The notes below the pieces were generated by a model. It was not told where the DNA came from. It searched no databases and saw only the letters and a list, made by a program, of their open reading frames with translations. This document shows positions 7,687 through 15,666 of a DNA stretch of 64,000 nt, in pieces. Each line of letters starts with the position of its first letter. Within the stretch, counting starts at the first letter, position 1. The stretch is from Streptomyces sp. CC0208 (GTDB taxonomy: Bacteria; Actinomycetota; Actinomycetes; Streptomycetales; Streptomycetaceae). A program made the position numbers and the translations under genes. The stretch spans positions 7,626,001 through 7,690,000 of the forward strand of contig NZ_CP031969.1 of the NCBI RefSeq assembly GCF_003443735.1, written 5' to 3'.

Positions 7687-8607
7687 ATGACCAGCATCGA
7701 AGTCCAGTCCCTCACCAAGGAGTTCGGCACCCGACGAGCCGTGGACGACGTCACCTTCCGTGTCCTCCCCGGCCGTGTCACCGGCTTCCTCGGCCCCAAC
7801 GGCGCCGGAAAGTCCACCACCATGCGACTCGTCCTCGGCCTCGACCACCCGACCTCAGGGACGGCCACGATCGGTGGCCGCGCCTACGTCACACTCGACG
7901 AACCCCTGCGCCATGTCGGCGCCCTGCTCGACGCCCACGCCGCGCACGGCTTCCGCACCGGCCGCGCCCACCTGCGCATCCTGGCGGCGAGCAACCGCAT
8001 CCCCGACCACCGGGTCGACGCGGTGCTGGCGGAGACGGGGCTGGCCTCGGTCGCCCGGCGTCAGGTCAGGACGTACTCCCTGGGCATGCGGCAGCGGCTC
8101 GGCATCGCGGCCGCCCTGCTCGGCGACCCCGGCGTGGTCATGCTCGACGAGCCCTCCAACGGGCTCGACCCCGAAGGCATCGTCTGGATCCGCGAGTTGC
8201 TGCGCCGACTGGCCGCGGAGGGCCGCACGGTGCTGGTCTCCAGCCACCTCATGAACGAGACCGCGTCCTTCGCCGACCACCTCGTCGTCCTGGGCCGGGG
8301 GCGCCTGCTCGCCGACACACCCGTACGGGAGTTCATCCACGCACGCGTGCGGCCCGGCGTCCGCATCCGCACCACCGACCCCACCGCACTCAGGAGCGCC
8401 CTCGCCCGGCACGGCCATGACGCCGTGGAGCACGAGGACGGGCACTGGACCGTGCAGCACGCACGCGTGGACGAGATCGGCTCCATCGTCTCCGCCGCGG
8501 GCGTCCACCTCCTCGAACTGGCCGCGGAGGAAGCCACCCTGGAGCAGGCCTACCTCGACCTGACCTCCACCGAGACCGAGTTCACCGCCCACCCCCAGGA
8601 GGCCTGA
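7687..8607 (+). CDS. ABC exporter ATP-binding subunit
   Basis: The 306-residue ATPase carries Walker A GPNGAGKST (about 36-44), the signature YSLGMRQRLGIAAALLG, Walker B GVVMLDEP and the switch His in VLVSSHLMNE. The C-terminal 90 residues form the accessory domain common to DrrA/BcrA-type exporters. The next gene, one base downstream, encodes the membrane subunit. The divergent two-component system probably regulates the pair, as in antibiotic-resistance and lantibiotic-type exporters. Substrate unknown. Confidence 0.93.
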   Translation: MTSIEVQSLTKEFGTRRAVDDVTFRVLPGRVTGFLGPNGAGKSTTMRLVLGLDHPTSGTATIGGRAYVTLDEPLRHVGALLDAHAAHGFRTGRAHLRILAASNRIPDHRVDAVLAETGLASVARRQVRTYSLGMRQRLGIAAALLGDPGVVMLDEPSNGLDPEGIVWIRELLRRLAAEGRTVLVSSHLMNETASFADHLVVLGRGRLLADTPVREFIHARVRPGVRIRTTDPTALRSALARHGHDAVEHEDGHWTVQHARVDEIGSIVSAAGVHLLELAAEEATLEQAYLDLTSTETEFTAHPQEA

Positions 8608-8608
8608 C

Positions 8609-9334
8609 ATGCCCTTCGCCCCCGTCCTCCGCTCCGAGTGGCTGAAGATCCGTACGCTGCGCTCGCTGCTCGGCGCACTGCTCGCCCTGTTCGCGGCGAC
8701 CACCGCGTTCTCCGCGATCGCCGGGGCCTCCGAGACCTCCGACCCCGAGTTCGACCCCCTGTTCATGGCGCTGTCGGGGGTGATGCCCGGCCAGATCGCG
8801 GCCATCTCCTTCGGTGCCATGGCCCTGTCGTCGGAGTTCCACGGAGGTGGGCTCCGGCTGTCGCTGGCCGCGGTGCCGCGACGCGGGCGCTGGTTCGCGG
8901 CGAAGACGACGGCCATCGCCGTCCCCACGCTCGTGGTCGGCCTGGTCACCGCCTTCGCCGCGCTCGTCGTGGCACGTGCCGGTCTGGGCGAGGCGGCGAG
9001 TGGTCTCAGCACCGGTGAACAAGTGCGCGGTGTCGTCGGCTGCGGGATCTACCTCACCCTGATGGCGTTGCTGGCGGCCGGTCTCGCGGCGGTGCTGCGC
9101 AGCGGGGTGGCAGCGCTCTCCCTCCTGATCCCGTTCATCCTGGTCGTCTCGTTCGTGATCGGCGACGTGGCCGGCGGGGCCACCGACTTCCTGCCGGACA
9201 GGGCGGGCCAGATCGTCCTGTACGAGACGTACGACGGGCCCCTGGGACCGTGGACGGGACTCGCCGTGACCGCGGCCTGGGCGGCCGCCGCCCTGGCCGC
9301 GGGGGCCTGGAGCGTGCGACACCGGGACGCCTGA
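8609..9334 (+). CDS. ABC-2 type exporter membrane subunit
   Basis: The 241 residues form six hydrophobic segments. The typical N-terminus SEWLKIRTLRSLLGALLALF belongs to ABC-2 permeases that pair with an ATPase of the preceding type. The ATG follows the ATPase stop by one base, and the ribosome site AGGAGG lies inside the end of the ATPase gene, so translation is coupled. The protein ends with the short basic tail SVRHRDA. Function is export together with the upstream ATPase. Confidence 0.9.
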   Translation: MPFAPVLRSEWLKIRTLRSLLGALLALFAATTAFSAIAGASETSDPEFDPLFMALSGVMPGQIAAISFGAMALSSEFHGGGLRLSLAAVPRRGRWFAAKTTAIAVPTLVVGLVTAFAALVVARAGLGEAASGLSTGEQVRGVVGCGIYLTLMALLAAGLAAVLRSGVAALSLLIPFILVVSFVIGDVAGGATDFLPDRAGQIVLYETYDGPLGPWTGLAVTAAWAAAALAAGAWSVRHRDA

Positions 9335-9392
9335 CCCCATATATCGCCTGACGCCCCGCCAAATGTCAGTGGCGGCCGCTTTACTGGATCAC

Positions 9393-9839
9393 ATGGACAG
9401 TGCGAAGTACCTCGCCGCCATCGACTCGCTGTGCGCCCGCGACCTGACCGCGGCGGACGGCGGGTCCGGCGCCTACCGGTCGGGGCCCGGTTACCGCATC
9501 GAGTCATTAGCGGTGAGCCATGGGACGCGGGACGGCGACGCGGCGCCACGCATGGCGATCGTGGGGGACTTCTACGCCCTCAAGAGCCGCATAGGCCAGG
9601 AGTTGGACGACCGCTGGGGCAGGCAGCAGCGGCCCTGGGGCATGGACACGCTCAAGCTGCGCCTCGACCGGGGCGAGGAGATACCCGAGCCCTGGTTCAC
9701 GACGAGCATCGTGACGGACGACCTGGACCTCTGGCAGCCTCCTGGCTCGGACCGCTGGATCGCCCTCGGCGTGGGCTACCGGGACGAGGCCGACGAGGTC
9801 CACGTCCTCGCCGTGGCCTCGGACATCGACCCGGTGTGA
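9393..9839 (+). CDS. Hypothetical protein
   Basis: A 148-residue soluble protein of unrecognised family, acidic and rich in Trp and Asp. It contains RPWGMDTLKLRLDRG near the middle and DRWIALGVGYRDEADEVHVL near the end. No signal peptide or membrane segment is seen. The ATG at 9393 was preferred because TTTACT (9380-9385) ends seven bases before it, suggesting a leaderless mRNA. An in-frame ATG at 9363 has no ribosome site. It stands alone between the ABC exporter and convergent mug. Confidence 0.6.
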   Translation: MDSAKYLAAIDSLCARDLTAADGGSGAYRSGPGYRIESLAVSHGTRDGDAAPRMAIVGDFYALKSRIGQELDDRWGRQQRPWGMDTLKLRLDRGEEIPEPWFTTSIVTDDLDLWQPPGSDRWIALGVGYRDEADEVHVLAVASDIDPV

Positions 9840-9843
9840 GCCG

Positions 9844-10392
9844 CTAGCCCTGCTCCGCCGCCACCCGCAGCCGGGCGAACTCCTCCGCCATCGTCGCCGC
9901 GGTCCAGTGCGCGTTGAGCCCGCTCGGATTGGGCAGCACCCACACGCGCGAGGCCCCGATCGTCCGCTCCTGCGGCCCGACCCTCGCCTTCTTGTCGTCG
10001 AAGGCCGCCCGGTAGGCGGTGACCCCGACCACGGCCAGCCAACGCGGCCTGAGCCGCGCCACCTTATCCGCCAGCAGCCGCCCGCCCTCGCGGTACTCCT
10101 CGGCGCTCAGCTCGTCCGCTCGCGCGGACGCCCGGGCCACGACATTGGTGATCCCGAGCCCGTACGACAGCAACTCCCGCTGCTCGGACGGCTTCAGAAG
10201 CCTCGGGGTGAAGCCGGACAGATGCAGCACCGGCCAGAACCGGTTGCCGGCCCGGGCGAAGTGATGGCCCGTCGCGGCCGTCATCAGACCGGGGTTGATG
10301 CCGCAGAACAGCACATGGAGACCGTCCGCGACCACGTCCGGCACCAGACGGTCGCGGGCGGCCTCCAACTCCTCGGGCGTGAAGCGCGTCAT
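9844..10392 (-). CDS. mug: G/U(T) mismatch-specific DNA glycosylase
   Basis: The 182-residue protein belongs to the Mug/TDG branch of uracil-DNA glycosylases, which remove uracil or thymine opposite guanine. Motif 1 is GINPG (about 31-35), with the catalytic Asn, and motif 2 is NPSGLN near 155. The length matches bacterial Mug. It lies 13 bases downstream of purB on the same strand and may be co-transcribed with it. Confidence 0.93.
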   Translation of the reverse strand: MTRFTPEELEAARDRLVPDVVADGLHVLFCGINPGLMTAATGHHFARAGNRFWPVLHLSGFTPRLLKPSEQRELLSYGLGITNVVARASARADELSAEEYREGGRLLADKVARLRPRWLAVVGVTAYRAAFDDKKARVGPQERTIGASRVWVLPNPSGLNAHWTAATMAEEFARLRVAAEQG

Positions 10393-10405
10393 CGCGTCAG
10401 GCGGG

Positions 10406-11848
10406 TCAGAGGATCGCCCCGGGCGTGTAGCCCGCAGCCGCCGGGTGCTGCTTGACGATCTCCTCGATCCGGCCGACGACGACGGCGACCTGGTCGGCCG
10501 CGGCGCCCGTGAAGGACAGCTTGTCGGCCATCAGCTCGTCCAGTTGGGCGCGGTCGAGCGGGATGCGCTCGTCGGCGGCCAGCTTGTCGAGGAGCTCGTT
10601 CCGCTCGGCGCCCTGCTCGCGCATCGCGAGGGCGGAGGCGACGGCGTTCTCCTTGATCGCCTCGTGCGCCACCTCACGGCCGACACCCGCGCGCACCGCA
10701 CCCATCAGCACCTTGGTGGTGGCGAGGAAGGGCAGGTACCGGTCCAGCTCGCGCGCGACGACGGCCGGGAAGGCGCCGAACTCGTCGAGCACGGTGAGGA
10801 AGGTCTCCAGGAGGCCGTCGAGCGCGAAGAACGCGTCCGGCAACGCGACCCGGCGCACCACCGAGCAGGACACGTCGCCCTCGTTCCACTGGTCGCCCGC
10901 CAGCTCGCCGGTCATCGAGGCGTAGCCGCGCAGGATGACCATGAGGCCGTTGACGCGCTCGCAGGACCGGGTGTTCATCTTGTGCGGCATCGCGGAGGAG
11001 CCGACCTGACCCGGCTTGAAGCCCTCGGTCACCAGCTCGTGCCCGGCCATCAGGCGGATCGTCTTCGCCAGTGACGACGGAGCCGCCGCCACCTGCACCA
11101 GCGCGGTGACGACCTCGTAGTCCAGGGAGCGGGGGTACACCTGGCCGACCGAGGTGAAGGCCTGCGAGAAGCCCAGGTGACCGGCGATCCGCTGCTCCAG
11201 CTCCGCCAGCTTTGACGCGTCCCCGCCCAACAGGTCCAGCATGTCCTGCGCGGTGCCGACCGGGCCCTTGATGCCGCGCAGCGGGTAACGGGCGAGGAGC
11301 TCCTCGACCCGGCCGTACGCCACGAGCAGCTCGTCCGCCGCGGTCGCGAAACGCTTGCCGAGGGTGGTGGCCTGCGCGGCCACGTTGTGCGAGCGGCCGG
11401 CCATGACCAGCTCGCCGTACTCGCCGGCCAGCTTGCCGAGGCGGGCCAGGACGGCCACGCTGCGGTCCCGGATCAGCTCCAGGGAGAGCCGGATCTGCAG
11501 CTGCTCGACGTTCTCGGTGAGGTCCCGGGAGGTCATGCCCTTGTGGACCTGCTCGTGCCCGGCGAGGTCGTTGAACTCCTCGATCCGCGCCTTCACGTCG
11601 TGCCGCGTGATCTTCTCGCGCTCGGCGATGGAGGCCAGGTCGACGGTGTCCAGGACCCGCTCGTAGTCGGCGAGGGCCTGCTCCGGCACCTCGATCCCGA
11701 GGTCCTTCTGGGCCCGCAGCACGGCGAGCCAGAGCTGACGCTCGAGCCTCACCTTCTGCTCGGGCGACCAGAGCGTGGCGAGCTCGGCGGAGGCGTAGCG
11801 TCCGGCGAGGACGTTGGGGATGCGGGGCTTGGCGGGAGCGGAAGTCAC
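10406..11848 (-). CDS. purB: Adenylosuccinate lyase
   Basis: The 480-residue enzyme of the fumarase/aspartase superfamily cleaves SAICAR to AICAR and adenylosuccinate to AMP in purine synthesis. The family signature GSSAMPHKMNTRSCERV is intact near 295. KGMTSRDLTENVEQLQ and GRSHNVAAQATTLGKR supply the conserved substrate-binding and general-acid segments. The GTG at 11848 gives the N-terminus VTSAPAKPRIPNVLAGRYAS and the normal streptomycete length. The open frame extends further upstream without a plausible start. A long hairpin lies about 57 bases upstream. Confidence 0.96.
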   Translation of the reverse strand: MTSAPAKPRIPNVLAGRYASAELATLWSPEQKVRLERQLWLAVLRAQKDLGIEVPEQALADYERVLDTVDLASIAEREKITRHDVKARIEEFNDLAGHEQVHKGMTSRDLTENVEQLQIRLSLELIRDRSVAVLARLGKLAGEYGELVMAGRSHNVAAQATTLGKRFATAADELLVAYGRVEELLARYPLRGIKGPVGTAQDMLDLLGGDASKLAELEQRIAGHLGFSQAFTSVGQVYPRSLDYEVVTALVQVAAAPSSLAKTIRLMAGHELVTEGFKPGQVGSSAMPHKMNTRSCERVNGLMVILRGYASMTGELAGDQWNEGDVSCSVVRRVALPDAFFALDGLLETFLTVLDEFGAFPAVVARELDRYLPFLATTKVLMGAVRAGVGREVAHEAIKENAVASALAMREQGAERNELLDKLAADERIPLDRAQLDELMADKLSFTGAAADQVAVVVGRIEEIVKQHPAAAGYTPGAIL

Positions 11849-11904
11849 GTGTACGGAGTTTACCTGCCGTCCGTGGGGGGCTCTGAAACGTCCATGGAGT
11901 CCGG

Positions 11905-11939
11905 AGAGCGCAGGTCGGATGCACTCCGACCTGCGCTCT
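11905..11939. terminator. Long perfect hairpin upstream of purB
   Basis: Arms AGAGCGCAGGTCGGA (11905-11919) and TCCGACCTGCGCTCT (11925-11939) pair perfectly over 15 bp around loop TGCAC. It may terminate transcription entering from the right, or form a structured leader of purB if its promoter lies beyond. No T-run follows on either strand. Confidence 0.6.
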
Positions 11940-12386
11940 TCCGTGGGGTCTGTGGGACGAGTGGAAGACGCCCGATCTGCTGCCCGCACCGTCAACCACG
12001 ATGTGGGACTTGGACAAGCTCGCGCCGCCCCGCGACCCGGAGTACGAGGTGTGGTGGCCCGGTGCCCTCCGCCGGGCAGCACCTCCCCGATGCCGCCCTC
12101 CAGTGCCCGGCCGACTGTGCCATCCGGAAGCCGGACGACAAGGTAGGCGGGGGCGGGTTGGGGAGCCTCCTCGGTCACGTCAGCGGTGACAAGGTGTAAA
12201 GCTCTCGCCGAACGGGCGCTGTCCGCGCGAAGACACCGGAGCGAGAAGAAGACGCGCCTCTTGCGGTGAACCCGCGCCGGCCGCCCGCGCTCCGGTGCGG
12301 GCCTTCGCCCTCTGCCACCGCGCCGTACGGCCCCCTCCCGGCAGCGGGATCCCGCTCGGCAGAAGGCTCACCCGGCGCTACGAGGT
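11940..12386. other. Gene-poor stretch upstream of purB, no confident gene
   Basis: About 450 bases. A short plus-strand frame (12001-12189, beginning MWDLDKLAPPRDPEYEVWW) and the opposing minus frame (from 12178, MTEEAPQPAPAYLVVRLPDG) are both open, but neither resembles a known family. The minus frame runs into the purB frame with no stop. One may be a small gene or a remnant. Confidence 0.3.
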
Positions 12387-12806
12387 CTATGGCGCCGGTA
12401 CGGCACCGATCTGCTGCATCACCCCGAGGAGATCGGGCTGGCCCCGTTCGCCGACGATCCGGCCGTCGGCCAGGTAGTAGAAGTTCATGGCCTGCACCGA
12501 GATCTTGTTGCCGCTCGCCGGGATCCCGAAGAACTCACCGTCGTGGGTTCCCCGCATGGTGAACCGCGCGGCCACGGTGTCGCCTTCGGTGACCTTCTCC
12601 TCCAGCGTCCACTGGACGTCGGGGAAGGCGCTGCGCATCATCCCGATGACTTCCAGGTACCCATCGGGCCCCCGCAGAGCTTCCGGGTGGCTTGGCGCGT
12701 GGAACACCGCGTCCGGAGAAATGACCTCGCGGGCGAGATCTTCGTTGCCCGTGTTGATGAACTCGACGAAACGGTTCATCACTGACTCGGTGGACTGCGA
12801 TGGCAT
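12387..12806 (-). CDS. SnoaL-like / NTF2-fold protein
   Basis: The 139 residues form one SnoaL-type alpha+beta barrel domain: an N-terminal helix (VMNRFVEFINTGNEDLAREV), then FTMRGTHDGEFFGIPASGN and NFYYLADGRIVGER. Family members are polyketide cyclases, ester cyclases or small-molecule binding proteins. GGAGAGG lies nine bases before the ATG at 12806. The gene is divergent from a padR gene across two identical operator repeats, so PadR very likely represses it. Substrate unknown; a detoxification role is plausible but inferred. Confidence 0.82.
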   Translation of the reverse strand: MPSQSTESVMNRFVEFINTGNEDLAREVISPDAVFHAPSHPEALRGPDGYLEVIGMMRSAFPDVQWTLEEKVTEGDTVAARFTMRGTHDGEFFGIPASGNKISVQAMNFYYLADGRIVGERGQPDLLGVMQQIGAVPAP

Positions 12807-12853
12807 CTTGCTGTGCCTCTCCAGAGACGTTCGGGCGGGTATCTGCGAGCGTA

Positions 12854-12887
12854 ACATCGAATCGATGTTCACATCGAATCGATGTTC
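12854..12887. promoter_or_regulatory. Tandem palindromic PadR operator
   Basis: ACATCGAATCGATGTTC occurs twice with no gap (12854-12870 and 12871-12887). Each copy contains the odd palindrome ACATCGA-A-TCGATGT. The ATGT/ACAT half-sites match known PadR operators. It lies between the SnoaL-like gene and padR, within 20 bases of the padR start, so binding could repress both. Confidence 0.8.
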
Positions 12888-12905
12888 GCGTGCGAAGGTG
12901 TACTC

Positions 12906-13484
12906 ATGCTGGAACTCGCGATACTCGGCTTCCTCGCCGAGGGACCCCTGCCTGGACACGAGCTGCGCCGCCGCGTCTCACAGCTGACCGGCTATACGCG
13001 GCCGGTCAGCGACGGCAGCCTGTATCCGGCGATCAATCGCCTGACCGGGGCGGGCTTGATCGAGCGGCACGCCGACCCGGCCGCGGGGGCGGCCCGGTAC
13101 GTGCTCAGCCTGACCGCGGCCGGGCGGGCCGACATGCTTCAGCGCCTGCGCAAGCCCGCCGACCACGAGATCACCGACTTCACCCGGTTCTACGTCGTCC
13201 TGGCATTCCTCTCCCACCTGCCCGACGTGGCCGAACAGCACACGGTGCTGCGCAGACGGCTGGAGTTCCTGGAAGAGCCCGCGAGCTTCTTCTACGACAA
13301 CGAGCGGCCCCTGCGTGCCGAGCAGATCGCCGACCCCTACCGGCGGGGCATGCTGCTCACCGCCCGCGCCACCAGCCGCGCCGAACGAACCTGGCTGCGC
13401 GAGGCCCTCGGGGAGGAACCGCCCGTATTCGACACCGGACGCACTGACAGCGATCCGCATGCGCCCGCCCCTCCCGCGAGCTGA
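12906..13484 (+). CDS. PadR-family transcriptional repressor
   Basis: The 192-residue protein has an N-terminal winged helix (1-80; LAILGFLAEGPLPGHELRRR, then DGSLYPAINRLTGAGLIERH). A C-terminal helical dimerization domain follows (Vir_C-like, PadR subfamily 2). The ATG at 12906 was chosen because an in-frame upstream ATG at 12882 lies inside the operator repeat. It is followed 20 bases later by an NADPH:quinone reductase-type gene, probably in one operon, with a divergent SnoaL-like gene. The unit resembles systems in which PadR senses a phenolic or quinone-like ligand; the ligand is not known. Confidence 0.9.
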   Translation: MLELAILGFLAEGPLPGHELRRRVSQLTGYTRPVSDGSLYPAINRLTGAGLIERHADPAAGAARYVLSLTAAGRADMLQRLRKPADHEITDFTRFYVVLAFLSHLPDVAEQHTVLRRRLEFLEEPASFFYDNERPLRAEQIADPYRRGMLLTARATSRAERTWLREALGEEPPVFDTGRTDSDPHAPAPPAS

Positions 13485-13504
13485 CTGTCCACGGAGGTAC
13501 CCCC

Positions 13505-14488
13505 ATGCTTGCATCCTGGTACGACGACCAGGGCCTCGCCGCCGACGTGCTGCACGTCGGCGAACTCCCTGATCCCGCCCCCGGCCCCGGCGAGGTCCGC
13601 GTCCGCGTCACCGTCTCGGGCGTCAACCCCGGCGACACCAAGAAGCGGCGCGGCTGGCTCGGCTCGTCCATGCCCTACCCGCGGGTGATCCCGCACAGCG
13701 ACGCCGCCGGAGTCATCGACGCCGTGGGCGCCCAAGTCGACGCCCACCGCGTCGGACAGCGGGTCTGGGTATACGGCGCCCAGTCCTACCGCCCCTTCGG
13801 CACAGCCGCCCAGTACACCGTCGTACCTGACCACCAAGCCGTGCCTCTGCCAGATCATCTGAGTGATGAGCTGGGGGCGAGCCTCGGCATCCCCGGCATC
13901 ACCGCCCACCGCACCGTCTTCGCCGACGGCCCGGTCGACGGCCGACTGGTCCTGGTCCACGGAGTTCTCGGCGGCGTCGGCTCCCTGGCCGCCCAGCTCG
14001 CCCACTGGGCCGGCGCCACTGTGATCGCGACCGTCCGCCGAACCGCGGACCTCGGCCGCGTCGACGCGGCCGTCGTCTCCCACGCCGTCGCCCTGGATGC
14101 CGGCGAGCCCGCCGCTGCCATCCGCTCGTACGCGCCGCGGGGCGTCGACCGGATCATCGAGGTCGCGCTGTCCGACAACGCCGATCTCGACAACGCCGTC
14201 GCCGCCCAGGGGGCTGTCATCGCCGCCTACGCCACCCGCGCGGACCACACTGAGATCCCCTTCTGGCCTCTGCTGTTCAACAACGTCACCCTGCGGCTGC
14301 TCGGCAGCGACGACTTCCCCGCCGAGGCCAAGCGCCAGGCCGCCCGCGACCTCACCTCCGCCGCCGCCGTCGGCGACCTCACCGTCGCCGTCGGCGACTG
14401 TTACCCGCTGGACGACATCGCCAAGGCCCACGACCACGTCGACGCCGGCGGTGGCCACGGCCGCATCCTGGTCACCATCCCCCAATAG
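13505..14488 (+). CDS. Zinc-independent medium-chain dehydrogenase/reductase (NADPH:quinone reductase-like)
   Basis: The 327 residues have a GroES-like N-terminal domain (PGPGEVRVRVTVSGVNPGDT, then VIPHSDAAGVIDAVG) and a Rossmann domain with LVHGVLGGVGSLAAQLA around 155-172. The Zn-binding cysteines of alcohol dehydrogenases are missing, placing it with quinone oxidoreductases or enoyl reductases of the MDR superfamily. GGAGG precedes the ATG. It follows padR by 20 bases and is probably PadR-controlled. It likely reduces a quinone or enone using NADPH; substrate unknown. Confidence 0.88.
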   Translation: MLASWYDDQGLAADVLHVGELPDPAPGPGEVRVRVTVSGVNPGDTKKRRGWLGSSMPYPRVIPHSDAAGVIDAVGAQVDAHRVGQRVWVYGAQSYRPFGTAAQYTVVPDHQAVPLPDHLSDELGASLGIPGITAHRTVFADGPVDGRLVLVHGVLGGVGSLAAQLAHWAGATVIATVRRTADLGRVDAAVVSHAVALDAGEPAAAIRSYAPRGVDRIIEVALSDNADLDNAVAAQGAVIAAYATRADHTEIPFWPLLFNNVTLRLLGSDDFPAEAKRQAARDLTSAAAVGDLTVAVGDCYPLDDIAKAHDHVDAGGGHGRILVTIPQ

Positions 14489-14495
14489 CGCAGAC

Positions 14496-14652
14496 CCTCC
14501 AGCTGCTGAGGGAGCAGCAGTTGGAGGGAGACGAGACTCGCCCGGCGGATCTTCGTCGCGCTGACGGCACTGCGACGTTCCGGCGGGAGTTTTCGTGGCT
14601 GAAATCCAAACCCAGCACCAACCCTTACCTGCGCCGGGTGCTGGGAGAATGA
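14496..14652 (+). pseudogene. Possible 3' remnant of an unidentified gene
   Basis: One frame reads LQLLREQQLEGDETRPADL then TFRREFSWLKSKPSTNPYLR and ends in TGA at 14650-14652, with no plausible start upstream. The composition is protein-like and locally less GC-rich than its surroundings. It could be the C-terminus of a lost gene. No family recognised. Confidence 0.3.
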
Positions 14653-14709
14653 TCTTCGTATCGGCTACGGCGTTGCTGTTATGGTGCTGTTCCAGGAGGT
14701 GGGACGTCC

Positions 14710-15402
14710 GTGGCAGAACCTGATACTGCGCGAGCGGGCGCCACATCGGCCCGGCGTTCTCCGGGGCGGCCGCCGGTGCCGTTGGAGCGCATCGTCGCTA
14801 CAGCACTGCAGATCGTGGACGAGGAGGGCGCCGACGCTCTGTCGATGCGGACGCTGGCCCAGCGTCTGGGCTCGGGCACGGCGACGCTGTACCGGCATTT
14901 CGACAACCGGGCAGCGCTGGTCGCCCATGTCGTGGACCGCATGTTCGGCGTCGTGGAGCTGAACGCCGACGAGCTGCTCGCGATGGGCTGGAAGCAGGCG
15001 CTACGGACGGGCGCGCACACCATGTTCGACGCCTTGGCCCGGCACCGGAACGCGGCTCGCCTGCTGGTCGAACAGGTTCCCATGGGGCCGAACGCCATGG
15101 CACTGCGGGAGAGTTGTCTCGCGGTGCTGCTGAACAGCGGCTTCCCGCCGCGCGTGGCCGCGCACGCGTACGCGACCCTTGGCCGTTACGTCCTCGGCTT
15201 CGCCGTACAGGTCGACGCGCACGGCGGCGCAGGGCAACCCGATGACGCACAGCTGTCAGCCGTCTTCAAGAGCATGGATCCGGACCTGTTCCCCGCAACC
15301 GTTGCCGTTGCCGGGTCGATGCCGGTTCCGATCGAGGAGGAGTTCTCCTTCGGCCTCGAGCTGCTTCTCAGCGGGCTTGCCCGCCTGCGCGACGAGGTCT
15401 GA
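14710..15402 (+). CDS. TetR-family transcriptional regulator
   Basis: The 230-residue protein has a TetR helix-turn-helix at about 22-70 (IVATALQIVDEEGADALSMR, then LGSGTATLYRHFDNRAALV). A long C-terminal ligand domain of the TetR_C class ends SFGLELLLSGLARLRDEV. The GTG at 14710 follows AGGAGG by 11 bases, slightly long. No divergent target lies immediately upstream. The convergent neighbour is the amidohydrolase gene of the catabolic operon, so this could be a local regulator of it, but no operator was identified. Confidence 0.88.
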   Translation: MAEPDTARAGATSARRSPGRPPVPLERIVATALQIVDEEGADALSMRTLAQRLGSGTATLYRHFDNRAALVAHVVDRMFGVVELNADELLAMGWKQALRTGAHTMFDALARHRNAARLLVEQVPMGPNAMALRESCLAVLLNSGFPPRVAAHAYATLGRYVLGFAVQVDAHGGAGQPDDAQLSAVFKSMDPDLFPATVAVAGSMPVPIEEEFSFGLELLLSGLARLRDEV

Positions 15403-15666
15403 CCGAGGACCGCGAGCAGGTGTCGGTCATGGCGGTCCCTGGCGGGGCCGTCGAGCGGCTGGGCCGTCATGGCGGTCAGGAACCAGGGGTGCCGGACACA
15501 CATCGCACGCACGGGGTAGCCGTCACGGCCCTGTTCACGTCTCCTTCTGGCGCGTGTGAGGGAGGCACGCGGATCCGAGGGCCGGGGACGGCGACCGTCG
15601 CGCCGACGAGCACGGAATGCGGTGCCCGTCGGCGCGCGGTGCCTGCGTCGAGACCGCTGCGGGGTG
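15403..15666. other. Convergent spacer, no gene seen
   Basis: 264 bases between the tetR and amidohydrolase stop codons. It contains two copies of TCATGGCGGTC about 40 bases apart. Open frames here are short antisense or shifted frames without recognisable domains. No clear terminator was picked out. Confidence 0.4.
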
